Source: Chitinophagaceae bacterium (lineage in GTDB: Bacteria > Bacteroidota > Bacteroidia > Chitinophagales > Chitinophagaceae). Taken from it: a DNA stretch of 64,000 bases. The notes under the pieces were generated by a model. The model searched no databases. It was not told where the DNA came from and saw nothing but the letters and a program-made list of their open reading frames with translations. Shown piece after piece: positions 42,901 through 54,072 of this stretch (position 1 is the first letter of the stretch; every line of letters begins with the position of its first letter). The stretch is taken from assembly GCA_019638615.1 (NCBI GenBank), contig JAHBTL010000001.1:186001-250000 (forward strand), read 5' to 3'. The translations under genes and the position numbers were made by a program.

Positions 42901-44726
42901 TTGATGCCAATGGAATAGTAAAAGCACAGTCACCGGGGCAGGATACCATTGTCATTAATTATTTGCAAGGGAATGTAAAAATTCCTGTTACGGTAGCGAG
43001 TGATTTTTTATTGAGTATAAAGTATTCTTCTGCTATTGACTTTATAGTAACCGACAAGAAATTTAGTGATCAATCATTTTTGCTCCAGTCACATGCGTCT
43101 TCAAGCGAAGATGTACGATATGCATTAGTAAGTGGTCCGGTTAGTTTGGAAAATGACCTGGTTATCTTTCTGGATACCGGCACCGTCACTATCCGCGCCT
43201 CCGCCCCCGGCAACGCTTACTTCAATGCACCACCTGATGTGGTACGTACCTTCCGTGTCCTCCCTAACCTGCAAACCCAAACACTAGCTTTTGATATCAT
43301 TCCAACCCAAACTTTCGGAGATCCACCGGTTCTGCTAAGCGCAATGAGCAACAGTAACCTGCCGGTAACCTATGTTGTTGTTTCAGGCCCGGGTACAATA
43401 AAAGGCGACAGCCTCCTGATCACCGGCGCAGGTGAAATTGTGGTGAAGGCAATACAGGAAGGCAATAACAGTTATGCACCGGCATCTGCCGAACAAACCA
43501 TAGTGGTGGCAAAAGCAAATCAAACGATCACTATCGATTTAATTCCTGCCAAAACTTTCGGAGATCCACCAGTTCCGCTAAGCGCAACGAGCAACAGTAA
43601 CCTGCCGGTAACCTATGTTGTTGTTTCAGGGCCGGGTACAATAAAAGGCGACAGCCTCCTGATCACCGGTGCCGGAGAGATTGTGGTGAAGGCCGTGCAG
43701 GAAGGCAACAGCAACTATACTTCCGCTGCCGACGAGCAAACCATCATTGTCAATAAGGCTTTCCAAACACTTACGTTTGATCCCATACCATCTCAGCCAT
43801 ATACTCAGGAACCGGTAATATTATCGGGCAGCTCCAGCTCAGGCCTACCCGTTGTATATACGGTTGTGAGCGGGCCGGCAACAGTTACAGGAAACAGCCT
43901 GCTGATGACCGGAACCGGCACTGTGGTAGTGCAGGCTGCACTGCCCGGAGATAATAATTACGTTGCTGCCGATACAGTACGACGCACATTTTGTGTAACA
44001 GCTTCACAGTCTGCTGCCATTAACGGCGATACGCTTTCCTGCACCGGAAAGTCCACCTATTTCATCAATGCAAAATGGGGTACCGGTTACCAGTGGGCTG
44101 TTTCAGAAAATGCATCTGTGAAAGTGCTTTCAGACACAAGCGTTGAAATTTCTTACACCCGGCCCGGCTATTACAGTATCACAGCCACTCCCGGCAATAC
44201 CTGCTCCTCCCCGGCAAACACACTTACCGTACATATAACGGAAGGTCCGGCAAAACCGGTAATTACAGTGGTGAATGACGCATTGCTCTCTTCCGGTGCA
44301 GAAAACGGCAACCAGTGGTTCATAAACGGCAATATTATTCCCGGCGCTACCCGGCACCAATATGCTCCTTTACAGACAGGAGATTACACGGTACAGGTAA
44401 ACGTGGATGGCTGCACAAGTCCTGTTTCGGAACCCTATCATTTTACCAGCATTGATCCGCCTTCCGTGTCAGACACCTCTTTACTGGAAGACGCCGTTAA
44501 GCTGTATCCCAATCCGTTCGATCATACGCTGAAAGTCCTTAATAAACGCAATACTCCTATTGGGTTGCGGCTGTATGATATTACGGGAAGGGTGGTTTTA
44601 TATACAGAGATCAGGCCGGGTGTGCAGGATATCTCCACCAGTCACCTGCAACGCGGTATGTATATGGCAATGCTGATCAATCTTAAAGAAGGAACATGGG
44701 CAAGAAAGATGCTGCTAAAGCTGTGA
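39993..44726 (+). CDS. Giant T9SS-secreted protein with LamG, PKD and lipase-like alpha/beta-hydrolase domains
   Basis: 1577 residues. Signal peptide ending QVHAQ; LamG/concanavalin-like domain (about 45-205, with FKWHHVALSF and FKGYLDEVAFCEAAL); PKD-type domain (about 258-350, PPVANAGPDKEINL); alpha/beta hydrolase (about 485-760) with IVLVHGMWSNPASWD and the nucleophile Ser in VVGHSLGGLMARS; then Ig-like and MBG-like repeats (about 1090-1335), two of them nearly identical; and a type A T9SS sorting domain (KLYPNPFDHTLKV to WARKMLLKL). The protein should be exported by the type IX system and anchored or released at the cell surface, where it could hydrolyse esters. The last codon overlaps the ATG of the next gene (TGATG). 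Confidence 0.88.
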   Translation: MKKLYFFFIISFLLFSSQVHAQREYQYPCGTYFISLNGTSDKGLWQGCYTSGDFTLSAWFQLRDEAWQGKEMDLFHRETYKFPNIDGFSLFIGTDGILGFRTYINKNNNSVLETISSGIKPEPFKWHHVALSFKAGGSCQLYYNGRSVASGSFEGGRFIDWNFPDFLSVGSKYINHVGGGHFATFKGYLDEVAFCEAALTQSQIDTLAAGLEAGDPFLRENKVIIYRKNDTWPNTVNSGYLGGSNGTIVGQQYQCPKDNQPPVANAGPDKEINLPLDYTTLDGSGTDPDGTISKYEWRPIRSPGGNYGMTDFSNPVVTVRNLKEGLYEFELTVTDNAGLQGYDSVLVKVKPATEELKLVNPYPAMIDDEGEIKSSVKDIDITKTINGLGTDGISKLILYIEATDGIKFTIENHDPSQGYLSPLNHPSLKNSEETVFPVAGAIALLYHAPDGYGTQHPSLTGRYVQINGVGVNDASRKYFAKIRLMPPPIVLVHGMWSNPASWDADGFSLYLKNAGYFNIHKADYEAYNHTTFDPTDPESIFGRMAVYDAINRGLKQYMESGIFSAKVDVVGHSLGGLMARSFTQTKPNFSKRNFKQGYVHKLITIGTPHSGSPFGPAVYNLGTKIRIPSPLSLSSSIAARLIVDMAVGKIGSCHRDFDPARPTHLTPTFENKIDMVHAVVASWEGGDIEQVAWFHGFSLGCYYLFGKTYSEIFNGNTNTDFIVKVKSQLGGLSLAGKGVTYVPGTAHSSPPGNVSETKNSFIFQEVNTLLHTSVKDLFEEYFPSPPFVSDRVMNEDDINKNRKIENTEPLKTSSTGNELIKIRDGSKGQILSGAIENEIEIAYDTEGGAKVDSVVCIVQNVGWFMFPVGQQNIKVKVPVLGKIGRFNFSILAKDITGVILGDTSSFVIKPAGDFVRLAVDPGYIALDSTIRQVALNPVAVYFLGNDTVRFDVKSIIHGISYQSQSGKVTIDANGIVKAQSPGQDTIVINYLQGNVKIPVTVASDFLLSIKYSSAIDFIVTDKKFSDQSFLLQSHASSSEDVRYALVSGPVSLENDLVIFLDTGTVTIRASAPGNAYFNAPPDVVRTFRVLPNLQTQTLAFDIIPTQTFGDPPVLLSAMSNSNLPVTYVVVSGPGTIKGDSLLITGAGEIVVKAIQEGNNSYAPASAEQTIVVAKANQTITIDLIPAKTFGDPPVPLSATSNSNLPVTYVVVSGPGTIKGDSLLITGAGEIVVKAVQEGNSNYTSAADEQTIIVNKAFQTLTFDPIPSQPYTQEPVILSGSSSSGLPVVYTVVSGPATVTGNSLLMTGTGTVVVQAALPGDNNYVAADTVRRTFCVTASQSAAINGDTLSCTGKSTYFINAKWGTGYQWAVSENASVKVLSDTSVEISYTRPGYYSITATPGNTCSSPANTLTVHITEGPAKPVITVVNDALLSSGAENGNQWFINGNIIPGATRHQYAPLQTGDYTVQVNVDGCTSPVSEPYHFTSIDPPSVSDTSLLEDAVKLYPNPFDHTLKVLNKRNTPIGLRLYDITGRVVLYTEIRPGVQDISTSHLQRGMYMAMLINLKEGTWARKMLLKL
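43311..43700 (+). repeat. Recent tandem duplication of an 80-residue domain inside the T9SS protein
   Basis: ACTTTCGGAGATCCACC starts at 43311 and again at 43551, a 240-base period. About 145 bases of each unit are nearly identical at the DNA level, including NSNLPVTYVVVSGPGTIKGD in both. A third, diverged unit follows from about 43760. Near identity including third codon positions points to recent duplication or gene conversion. Confidence 0.85.
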
Positions 44727-47700
44727 TGTTTACAATAGCAAACCTGCCTAAAAGCGGCATTGTATTGCTGGTGGTTTTGTTTGCATTCAACTACTGCAAT
44801 GCACAATCCACAGATGACGGACTGGTAGCATATTATACTTTTTGTGACTGTGCGGCAAAGGATATCAGCGGAAATCATCGCGATGGAATCATTACCGGCA
44901 ACCCGGTTTGCGCAAAAGGGATACGGGACAAGGGACTGCTGATGAACCAAAACCCCGGCGATAACGGATGTGGGCTGGCAGGCGGTGAATATATCCGGCT
45001 TCCGAAGCTGGACGCTATATGGTCGAAGGGGTTCAGCGTATGTGCGTGGGTGAAGTTTGACCAGGAGAATTTCTATGAAAGAATCGTGGATTTTTCCAAC
45101 GATCACGGACAGGCTGGAGGTATGCCTTTATGGTTTGGAAGGCAGGCTGCTACAAACGACCTGGCCGTTGAGAGCTGGATCAGCAGCGATGGTGACCAGG
45201 CAAGAACAACCGGTAAACTGATAGCGCCGAATGTAATAACAAACGGGAAAATAGAATATTACTGTGCCACCATACATGAAGACACCATGCGTATTTATGT
45301 AAATGGCATCATGGTTGCCGAAAAAAAAGGGAACCCGGTCATGAATGTACCGCGGGTCAATAATTTTATCGGAAGGTCTGCATGGTGCTGGTTCGATCCG
45401 GACTTTAAGGGTTTCCTGGATGAGGTTCGTATTTACAACCGTGCGCTAAGCGCTTCAGAAATTCAGACTTTGTTTAAAACAACCAACGTCAATGACTTTC
45501 AGGTGCAGACTCATTGCAATTCCTCCGAAGCTTCTTTTTTCCTGGATACAAAAGGAATTGATTCCGTAAGATGGAATTTCGGAGATCATTCCAGCAGCAG
45601 CCTGAATACGGCTACAGGATCAAATGTTACACATCACTTCTCCTCTCCCGGCACTTATCCCGTGCAGGCTGTTGCTTATAAATATTGCAGCAACGATACT
45701 ATCACCAGGCAGGTTACGATCAATTTTCCTCTTTTGAGCAAAGACACAGCCATTTGCAGTGGAGGAACGCTGCAATTGCAGGCAATGGCAGGTGCACTTT
45801 CATATCATTGGGTGCCTGCCCAGGGATTAAGCGATCCTGCTATCGCCAATCCTATATTTACAGCGGGCAGTCAAAGTGCAAACCACCAATATGCCGTTTA
45901 CACTAAAACTACCGCCGGCAACCTTGTTAATAATGGTGATTTTGAAAAAGGCAATACCGGGTTTTATACCAACTATACCTTCTGCAATACCGGTAATTGT
46001 TTATACCCCCTTGCTTCCAACGGTTACTCCATTGGCCCGGATGCCAAATTCTATCATGTTCTATTTGATGGCAAAGACCATAGCAGCGGTTCAGGAAATT
46101 TTATGATCATTAATGGCGCCCGGCCCGACCTTGTTGTGTGGAGACAAACCGTTCCTGTAAACCCTAATACAAACTATGCTTTTGGCGCATGGATCAGCAC
46201 CCTGATCGCCAGCAATACGGCATCTATACGATTTTCCATCAATGGCATACAGCTCGGTAATATTTTTTCCGCTCCCGATATTCCCAATCTGTGGGAAAGG
46301 TATTTTACAGAATGGAACAGCGGCTCCAGCACCAGCGCGGAAATTGAAATTGTAAATATCTACCCGGAGGCATCGGGTAATGATTTCGGGATCGATGATA
46401 TCTTCTTTGGAGAAGTTGTTACCTGCTCCGGAACAGTCAATATCAATGTAAATACAATGCTTGTACCGCAGGTCAGTATCGCAACAGCCGGCACTACCAT
46501 TTGCCGGTCTGAAAATATAAGCTTTACAGCTACACCGGTGAACGGAGGTGCTTCTCCTTCTTATCAATGGAAAGTAAATGGCAATAACGCCGGAATCAAT
46601 GACGCCGTATTCAGCAGCAATACCCTTTCTGATAATGATATTGTTACCTGCGTTATGACAAGCGACGCGATATGTTCAGCCCCCGCAAGCGCTACCAGCA
46701 ACAGCATACAGGTTTCGGTGCTGTCGCAAGCCAGTCCCGCAATCAGTATTTCCGCCTCTTCCACCAGCATTTGTGAGGGAGCAGAGGTTAGTTTCACCGC
46801 CCATACAGTTAACGCGGGGGCCAGTCCTGCCTATCAATGGAAAATAAACGGGATGGATACAGGTGCAAATGACCCTGTGTTTGCCACAAGCTCGCTTACA
46901 GATGGCGCTGTTGTTACCTGTACGATATCCGGTAGCATGCCCTGCAGCTCATCGCCGGAAGTTGTTTCCAATCCTGTTGTGATAACGGTACAGCCTATGG
47001 TAACGCCATCAGTTACTATCAACGTCATCGGCAATGCCGTTTGCCCGGGAAGCAGTATCAGCTTCAATGCTATACCTCTCCATGAAGACAATGCGCCCGT
47101 TTATCAATGGTCAATCAACAATGCAGCAACAGGTGGAAACAGTCCCACCTTCAGTAGTGATCAGCTTCAGCCCGGCGATGAGATCAAATGTATCCTTACA
47201 AGCAATGCTTCCTGCATCAGCCAGCCGGATGCCATATCAAATATCCTCACCGCTCCTGTAAAGCCAGCCGTTACCGTTACGGTAGAAAAAAACATTTGTG
47301 AAGGCGACCAATATGAAGGTTATCATAGCAGCGGAACTTATACAGACGTGTTTACCGGAAGCAACGGCTGCGACAGTACAAGAACTCTGAGATTGACGGT
47401 GAAACCAAAATCATATTCACAGACAACTGTCACGATCTGTGAAGGAGAAGATATCTGGGGCCATACAAAAACAGGAACCTATACCGATATATTCAGGGCT
47501 GAAAACGGATGCGACAGTTTGAGAACACTTACCTTAACGGTTAATCCCGTTTCCCGCTCAACCATCAGGCAAACGATCTGTGAGGGCGAAAGCTTTGAGG
47601 GATATACCGTTGCCGGTACTTATTCTGATGCATTTATGACGGCAAACGGCTGCGACAGCATACGCACGCTTGAATTAAGCGTTACACCACTGCCACAACC

Positions 47701-48166
47701 ATTTCTTGGGCCGGATATCAGCATCTGCCCGGGCGAACAGCTTCGTCTTTATCCCGGGCAGTTTTTGACCTACTCCTGGCAGGACGGTTCAACCGAACAA
47801 AGCTTTACAGCCACAAAAGCAGGCTTATATACCGTAACAGTGACGACCGATTGTGGTGAAGCAATGAATGATATCCGCGTTACGGAAAAAAATTGCGAAA
47901 TCTACTTCCCCAATGCATTTACCCCAAACAATGACGGGAGAAATGATGTGTTCAATATCCTGAATGCCCATGATCTTCAGGATTATCATCTGGTTATTTT
48001 TAACCGGTTGGGGCAAAAAATTTTTGAGACAGGCGATTATCGAAAGGGTTGGGATGGAAGGACAAAAGGGATCATGCAGGACAACGGAATTTTTATCTGG
48101 CAATGCCATTTTAAGAAATCAGGTGTAGCATACAGCATGAAAGGAACCGTAACAATTATCCGTTAA
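44726..48166 (+). CDS. Giant T9SS-secreted adhesin-like protein with type B (gliding-associated) C-terminal domain
   Basis: 1146 residues from the ATG at 44726, which overlaps the previous stop as TGATG; a start 30 bases upstream is also open. Signal peptide ending NYCNAQ; LamG domain (about 30-245, ending FKGFLDEVRIYNRALSASEI); PKD-like domain (about 260-335, VRWNFGDHSSSS); a carbohydrate-binding-like module (about 385-560); three Ig-like repeats (CxxxxxxFTAxxxNxGASPxYQW); three NGCDSxRTL repeats (about 850-990); and the type B sorting domain (FPNAFTPNNDGRNDVFNI to KGTVTIIR). It is probably a surface adhesin or cell-surface filament component. Coupling to the lipase-like gene suggests joint export, although the two carry different classes of sorting signal. 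Confidence 0.9.
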   Translation: MFTIANLPKSGIVLLVVLFAFNYCNAQSTDDGLVAYYTFCDCAAKDISGNHRDGIITGNPVCAKGIRDKGLLMNQNPGDNGCGLAGGEYIRLPKLDAIWSKGFSVCAWVKFDQENFYERIVDFSNDHGQAGGMPLWFGRQAATNDLAVESWISSDGDQARTTGKLIAPNVITNGKIEYYCATIHEDTMRIYVNGIMVAEKKGNPVMNVPRVNNFIGRSAWCWFDPDFKGFLDEVRIYNRALSASEIQTLFKTTNVNDFQVQTHCNSSEASFFLDTKGIDSVRWNFGDHSSSSLNTATGSNVTHHFSSPGTYPVQAVAYKYCSNDTITRQVTINFPLLSKDTAICSGGTLQLQAMAGALSYHWVPAQGLSDPAIANPIFTAGSQSANHQYAVYTKTTAGNLVNNGDFEKGNTGFYTNYTFCNTGNCLYPLASNGYSIGPDAKFYHVLFDGKDHSSGSGNFMIINGARPDLVVWRQTVPVNPNTNYAFGAWISTLIASNTASIRFSINGIQLGNIFSAPDIPNLWERYFTEWNSGSSTSAEIEIVNIYPEASGNDFGIDDIFFGEVVTCSGTVNINVNTMLVPQVSIATAGTTICRSENISFTATPVNGGASPSYQWKVNGNNAGINDAVFSSNTLSDNDIVTCVMTSDAICSAPASATSNSIQVSVLSQASPAISISASSTSICEGAEVSFTAHTVNAGASPAYQWKINGMDTGANDPVFATSSLTDGAVVTCTISGSMPCSSSPEVVSNPVVITVQPMVTPSVTINVIGNAVCPGSSISFNAIPLHEDNAPVYQWSINNAATGGNSPTFSSDQLQPGDEIKCILTSNASCISQPDAISNILTAPVKPAVTVTVEKNICEGDQYEGYHSSGTYTDVFTGSNGCDSTRTLRLTVKPKSYSQTTVTICEGEDIWGHTKTGTYTDIFRAENGCDSLRTLTLTVNPVSRSTIRQTICEGESFEGYTVAGTYSDAFMTANGCDSIRTLELSVTPLPQPFLGPDISICPGEQLRLYPGQFLTYSWQDGSTEQSFTATKAGLYTVTVTTDCGEAMNDIRVTEKNCEIYFPNAFTPNNDGRNDVFNILNAHDLQDYHLVIFNRLGQKIFETGDYRKGWDGRTKGIMQDNGIFIWQCHFKKSGVAYSMKGTVTIIR

Positions 48167-48361
48167 AATATAATATGCGGTTTGAATTATTTGTTTCTTT
48201 AATATTTCCTTCATCTTCCAATAGATTTATCTTTGGTAAGAAAGCCCTCAGGCTTACAACAGCATTTTGAATCAACTCACCTTTATATACAAGGAAGCTT
48301 TTGAATACGCTGAGAATTGAATACTTGAGAACATACCTCTCTTTCTAACCGAATAAAAAAA

Positions 48362-48391
48362 GACTGCCTCAGACTTTTGAGACAGCCTCTT
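48362..48391 (-). terminator. Rho-independent terminator of katG
   Basis: On the minus strand AGAGGCTGTCTCA pairs with TGAGGCAGTCT across AAAGTC, followed by seven T (48361-48355). It lies 36 bases after the katG stop. The rest of the gap 48167-48361 contains a weak fragment of the dispersed repeat (CCAATAGATTTATCTTTGGT) and no gene. Confidence 0.8.
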
Positions 48392-48426
48392 ATAGTAGTT
48401 ATAGTATAGGAATGATTGTGTATAAT

Positions 48427-50727
<2,301 letters not shown>

Positions 50728-50801
50728 TTATGTAAACCGGGACTGTATTGCCTAAAAAAATCAATATTTTTTTCAGAATTACAAATGTGTGACAATTCGG
50801 T

Positions 50802-50829
50802 CAATAAATCAAATTGATATAATTTATTG
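50802..50829. promoter_or_regulatory. Inverted repeat in the katG upstream region
   Basis: CAATAAAT (50802-50809) and ATTTATTG (50822-50829) are perfect arms around a 12-base spacer, flanked by GTGAC words on both sides. They lie 93-120 bases before the katG ATG in the 305-base gap 50710-51014, which shows no gene. OxyR or PerR control is possible but the box is not diagnostic. Confidence 0.35.
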
Positions 50830-51014
50830 TGACATAGTTTATATCTATAATTAAAAACCTGCGCTGTAAGCAGGCGCTTTCCGCAGGAACTCTTCGATGC
50901 CTGTCGTGGAATGGCTGCAGGCTAGCTGTGGAGGATCGGTTCTACATAGAGGTAGAAATACTTTATAGACAAAAAGTATTGCAGGTAAATGGGAAGATTT
51001 TCATTGCAGTCTTC

Positions 51015-52034
51015 CTAGCTTCTTATCTCCCTTCGCATAAACAAATAATAGGTAAGGGCAAAACATACTACGGTAGCCGCTATAAGTCCGGTAACCTGTG
51101 GCCAAACGATCATAAAGCTCTCTTTCACTGTTAAAGGCGCAGGAATAGCGCCTGCCATCTGTTCTATTGTTAAGGGGCCGAGGCTTCTTACGGAAGGCAT
51201 TAACAGGGTGGTGACCCCATCCGTATACAATTGCCCGGGAGATATCCGCATTAAATTGAGAAAAAGCTTATTATAGCTCAATGCCTCATCCGGCAGCATA
51301 TTCGACGGATCGGGCGCCATGGAAGTAACCAGCAGGTTAACGATAATATTGTAGAAGACCGTAAAAAACAACCATATGCCTATGGCAGTAATTGCCGAGG
51401 TTGCCGCATGCCTGAATACAACAGATAAGCAAATAGAAAGGCTTAACCAAAAACCCACATATACAATGCTTAGCGCAATAAACCCAAGTATACGCAGCAG
51501 TTCCGAAGGTTCCAGGGGTACGCCGGTAGCGATCATTCCTCCCCCGATCATCAATAAACCCAGGCTCAGGAACAATACGCCTACCACAATCAGCGCCCCG
51601 GCGAATTTGGACAACAAAAGATTATCCCGGTATACAGGTTGCGCCATCAAACGCATCAGGGTTCCATTGTTCTGCTCTGCATTTACCGCGTCAAACCCCA
51701 GGGCGATACCCAGCAATGGTCCCAGGAAACTGACAAATACATGAAAGCCGGGAAGCGTTCCGTCCGAGGTAGTAAGCAGCTTAAGATATATAAAAAGCCG
51801 ATCCGGATCTTTGGCATTGGTCACCACAGACCGAAGACTCTCCATTGATACATACATCGAACCCAGGAATGTGAGCAATACCAACACCAGCAGTATAATA
51901 AAACGCCAACTGCGTATATGATCTGCTACCTCCTTCCGCACCATAACAGAAAAAGGATTTATGGCATATTCAGCTGTATTATGCTTTGTATTTTTTGAAA
52001 AAAGATCTTTGAAATAAACCGCCTGACTTTCCAT
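51015..52034 (-). CDS. ABC-2-type exporter permease
   Basis: 339 residues with six membrane helices (about 43-63, 105-125, 150-175, 180-200, 215-240 and 310-330) in the ABC-2 permease style. VMVRKEVADHIRSWRFIILL is the typical start of the first helix. The ATG at 52034 overlaps the ATPase gene by 56 bases; an ATG at codon 31 (MVRKEVAD) would remove the overlap and begin where the family homology begins. It is the last gene of the operon NEW3 protein - ATPase - permease. The exported substrate is unknown. Confidence 0.87.
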   Translation of the reverse strand: MESQAVYFKDLFSKNTKHNTAEYAINPFSVMVRKEVADHIRSWRFIILLVLVLLTFLGSMYVSMESLRSVVTNAKDPDRLFIYLKLLTTSDGTLPGFHVFVSFLGPLLGIALGFDAVNAEQNNGTLMRLMAQPVYRDNLLLSKFAGALIVVGVLFLSLGLLMIGGGMIATGVPLEPSELLRILGFIALSIVYVGFWLSLSICLSVVFRHAATSAITAIGIWLFFTVFYNIIVNLLVTSMAPDPSNMLPDEALSYNKLFLNLMRISPGQLYTDGVTTLLMPSVRSLGPLTIEQMAGAIPAPLTVKESFMIVWPQVTGLIAATVVCFALTYYLFMRREIRS

Positions 52035-52989
52035 TGGAAACCTGTTCTTTTAAATTGTTTTCAAAATAGCGTTGATATATTTCATCAAGACCAAATTCTT
52101 TTTTCTGAACACCGGTAATATTCAACCCTTTTTCTACAAAAAGCCGGACAACATCCGGCGTAATATCTTCGCTGCAGGATAGCTCCATCGCATTGCCGGA
52201 AATACTTACCTTTTGCACAACGGGGTTGTTATTTAATTCGTTTTCGAATGCAGGAGGAAACTGCTCACGCAGGGTGACCTGCACCACATAAGAAGCTTCT
52301 TTAAATAAATTATGCGAAAGCGATTCAATGTTTCCTTCTACCAGCATGCGCCCCCCTACAAAAATACCCACCCGGTCGCAAACCTGCTGCACCTGGTGCA
52401 GGTGATGGGAAGACAGCATTACTGTTAATCCCTGTTGCCGGCTAAGCGTACGAATGAGCGTAAGAAACGCTCTTACACCGCTGGGATCTATTCCCAGCGT
52501 GGGTTCGTCGAGAATAATTACTTCGGGTTCCCGTATCAATATATCGGCTAGGCCTAACCGCTGTTTCATCCCGCGGGAGTAGGCTGCTGTTTTCTTTTGC
52601 ATTTCATCACCCAGCCCTACTAATTCCATTGTTTCACGCGCCCGTTTTTCTATTTCCTTTTCTCCTATTCCATTTAACATGCCGATGTATTTCAGGTTTT
52701 CGAGCGCTGTCATGCCGTCATAAAAACCAACACTATCGGGCATATACCCCACTTTACGTTTTACCGCAATGGGGTGGGTGGTAGCATTGATACCACACAC
52801 GCGGGCTACTCCTGCGGTAGGTTCCGCCAGTCCCAGCATCATGAGGATCGTCGTGGTTTTACCGGCGCCATTGGGGCCGAGCAATCCAAATATTTCTCCC
52901 TTCCCGACTTCCAGGAAAAGATTATCTACAGCCTTCACGGAACCGTAGCATTTTGTCAATCCCTCCAGTTCAATGACAGGATTTTCCAT
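51979..52989 (-). CDS. ABC transporter ATP-binding protein
   Basis: 336 residues. Walker A in GLLGPNGAGKTTTILMML (about 36-52), Q-loop, signature SRGMKQRLGLADIL, Walker B EVIILDEPTLGID and the switch His in LSSHHLHQVQQVCDRVGIFV. The ~100-residue C-terminal domain is typical of exporters of the CcmA/DrrA group. It follows the NEW3 gene by five bases and overlaps the permease gene by 56, so the three proteins form one transporter complex at the inner membrane. Confidence 0.94.
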   Translation of the reverse strand: MENPVIELEGLTKCYGSVKAVDNLFLEVGKGEIFGLLGPNGAGKTTTILMMLGLAEPTAGVARVCGINATTHPIAVKRKVGYMPDSVGFYDGMTALENLKYIGMLNGIGEKEIEKRARETMELVGLGDEMQKKTAAYSRGMKQRLGLADILIREPEVIILDEPTLGIDPSGVRAFLTLIRTLSRQQGLTVMLSSHHLHQVQQVCDRVGIFVGGRMLVEGNIESLSHNLFKEASYVVQVTLREQFPPAFENELNNNPVVQKVSISGNAMELSCSEDITPDVVRLFVEKGLNITGVQKKEFGLDEIYQRYFENNLKEQVSNGKSGGLFQRSFFKKYKA

Positions 52990-52994
52990 AACGT

Positions 52995-53834
52995 TTATCT
53001 TCTTCCGTATTTACGAATCAGGAGGTAAACCAAACCCAAGGCGAGCAGGATCACCATCATACCAATCCAGCCGGAAAGCAAAGAGGTCTTTACCGTCATA
53101 CGGAAAGCCGCATTGGCATTGGCGCTGTTATGCCTGGCAGAAAAATTAATAACATAATCTCCCGCTATGGTTTTACCGGGCACGCTTACGGTTGTTTTCA
53201 CATCCACCGATTGTCCGGGGTCAAGTCCTTCTATTTTTGACGGATCGAAAACAGTGGTCCATTTAGCAGGCGATTGCGCCGACAGCTCCACTCCGTTTAA
53301 CGGAAGGGTGCCGGTATTCTTTACATTCAGTACAATTGTTTTACTATCATCTTCCGTAACATCATCGCTTAACCTCCCCGTTGGAGTTGTAAGCTCAAGG
53401 GCATAGTTCCCTTTTACCACAGCTTCCAGGTCGAGTTGCAGCGTTTCGCTGGTTGCGGTTGCGGTTACGGGAATGGCATACGTACCCGGCCTTACGCCGG
53501 GAGAAGCTGTAATCTCTATAGAGATGTCCTGCGTTTTTCCTGAATCAATCTTAACAGATGTCACCTGGCTTCCTTCCGTTCGGAAAATGGTCATCCATCC
53601 TTCCGGCGCTGCCGCTTTTAAAGCGTATACCTGCGCACCGCCTGTATTGTTGCGCAAAGAGGTATTGTACCGGAAAGTTTCTTTAGCTGTAGCTTCTATA
53701 TTCATCAAACGGGCCGTAAAAGCAGGACTCTTTTGTTGTGCATGCCCCGACGATGAAAAGCTGAAAAGGAAAAATAAGAAGAAAAGGAAAGTCCTGAAAT
53801 CGTTCTGGTTCAGATAAAAAAATTGCGCTAGCAT
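52995..53834 (-). CDS. NEW3-domain membrane-anchored protein of an ABC exporter operon
   Basis: 279 residues. Signal peptide (about 10-33, ending GHAQQ), then two Ig-like NEW3 (alpha-galactosidase-associated) domains at about 40-140 and 145-245, with NVKNTGTLPLNGVELSA and AGDYVINFSARHNSANAN. A single C-terminal membrane helix (WIGMMVILLALGLVYLLIRK) anchors it with the bulk outside the cytoplasm. Such proteins accompany this ABC-2 type in several bacteria and may act as an extracytoplasmic partner or substrate guide. It is the first gene of the operon; paired TGTTTACA/TGTAAACA sites lie upstream. Confidence 0.85.
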   Translation of the reverse strand: MLAQFFYLNQNDFRTFLFFLFFLFSFSSSGHAQQKSPAFTARLMNIEATAKETFRYNTSLRNNTGGAQVYALKAAAPEGWMTIFRTEGSQVTSVKIDSGKTQDISIEITASPGVRPGTYAIPVTATATSETLQLDLEAVVKGNYALELTTPTGRLSDDVTEDDSKTIVLNVKNTGTLPLNGVELSAQSPAKWTTVFDPSKIEGLDPGQSVDVKTTVSVPGKTIAGDYVINFSARHNSANANAAFRMTVKTSLLSGWIGMMVILLALGLVYLLIRKYGRR

Positions 53835-53844
53835 AGCATTAACA

Positions 53845-53963
53845 AATGTTTACATCCATTAATAAAATAATAGCTCTATTGAATAAGCGTTGCGAAAATA
53901 ATAAGGAGAAAAAAACAAGATTGTTAAAAAAATTTAAATTTTTGTTTTAGAAATGTAAACATT
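53845..53963. promoter_or_regulatory. Two oppositely oriented sites AATGTTTACAT / ATGTAAACATT
   Basis: AATGTTTACAT (53845-53855) and its exact reverse complement (53953-53963) lie 97 bases apart in the region before the NEW3-ABC operon. The nearer one ends 11 bases from the ATG. Paired identical sites suggest a regulator acting by looping or cooperative binding; no local regulator gene is present. Confidence 0.35.
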
Positions 53964-54072
53964 ACCCGATTGTTTAGAGTACCGACCCTGCTAAAACGGT
54001 TTAATGAAGAATAAATTTTATTTTACTGGCAGCATGATCAAAGAAAGCGGCAAGCGGTCAGCAATATGGGTA

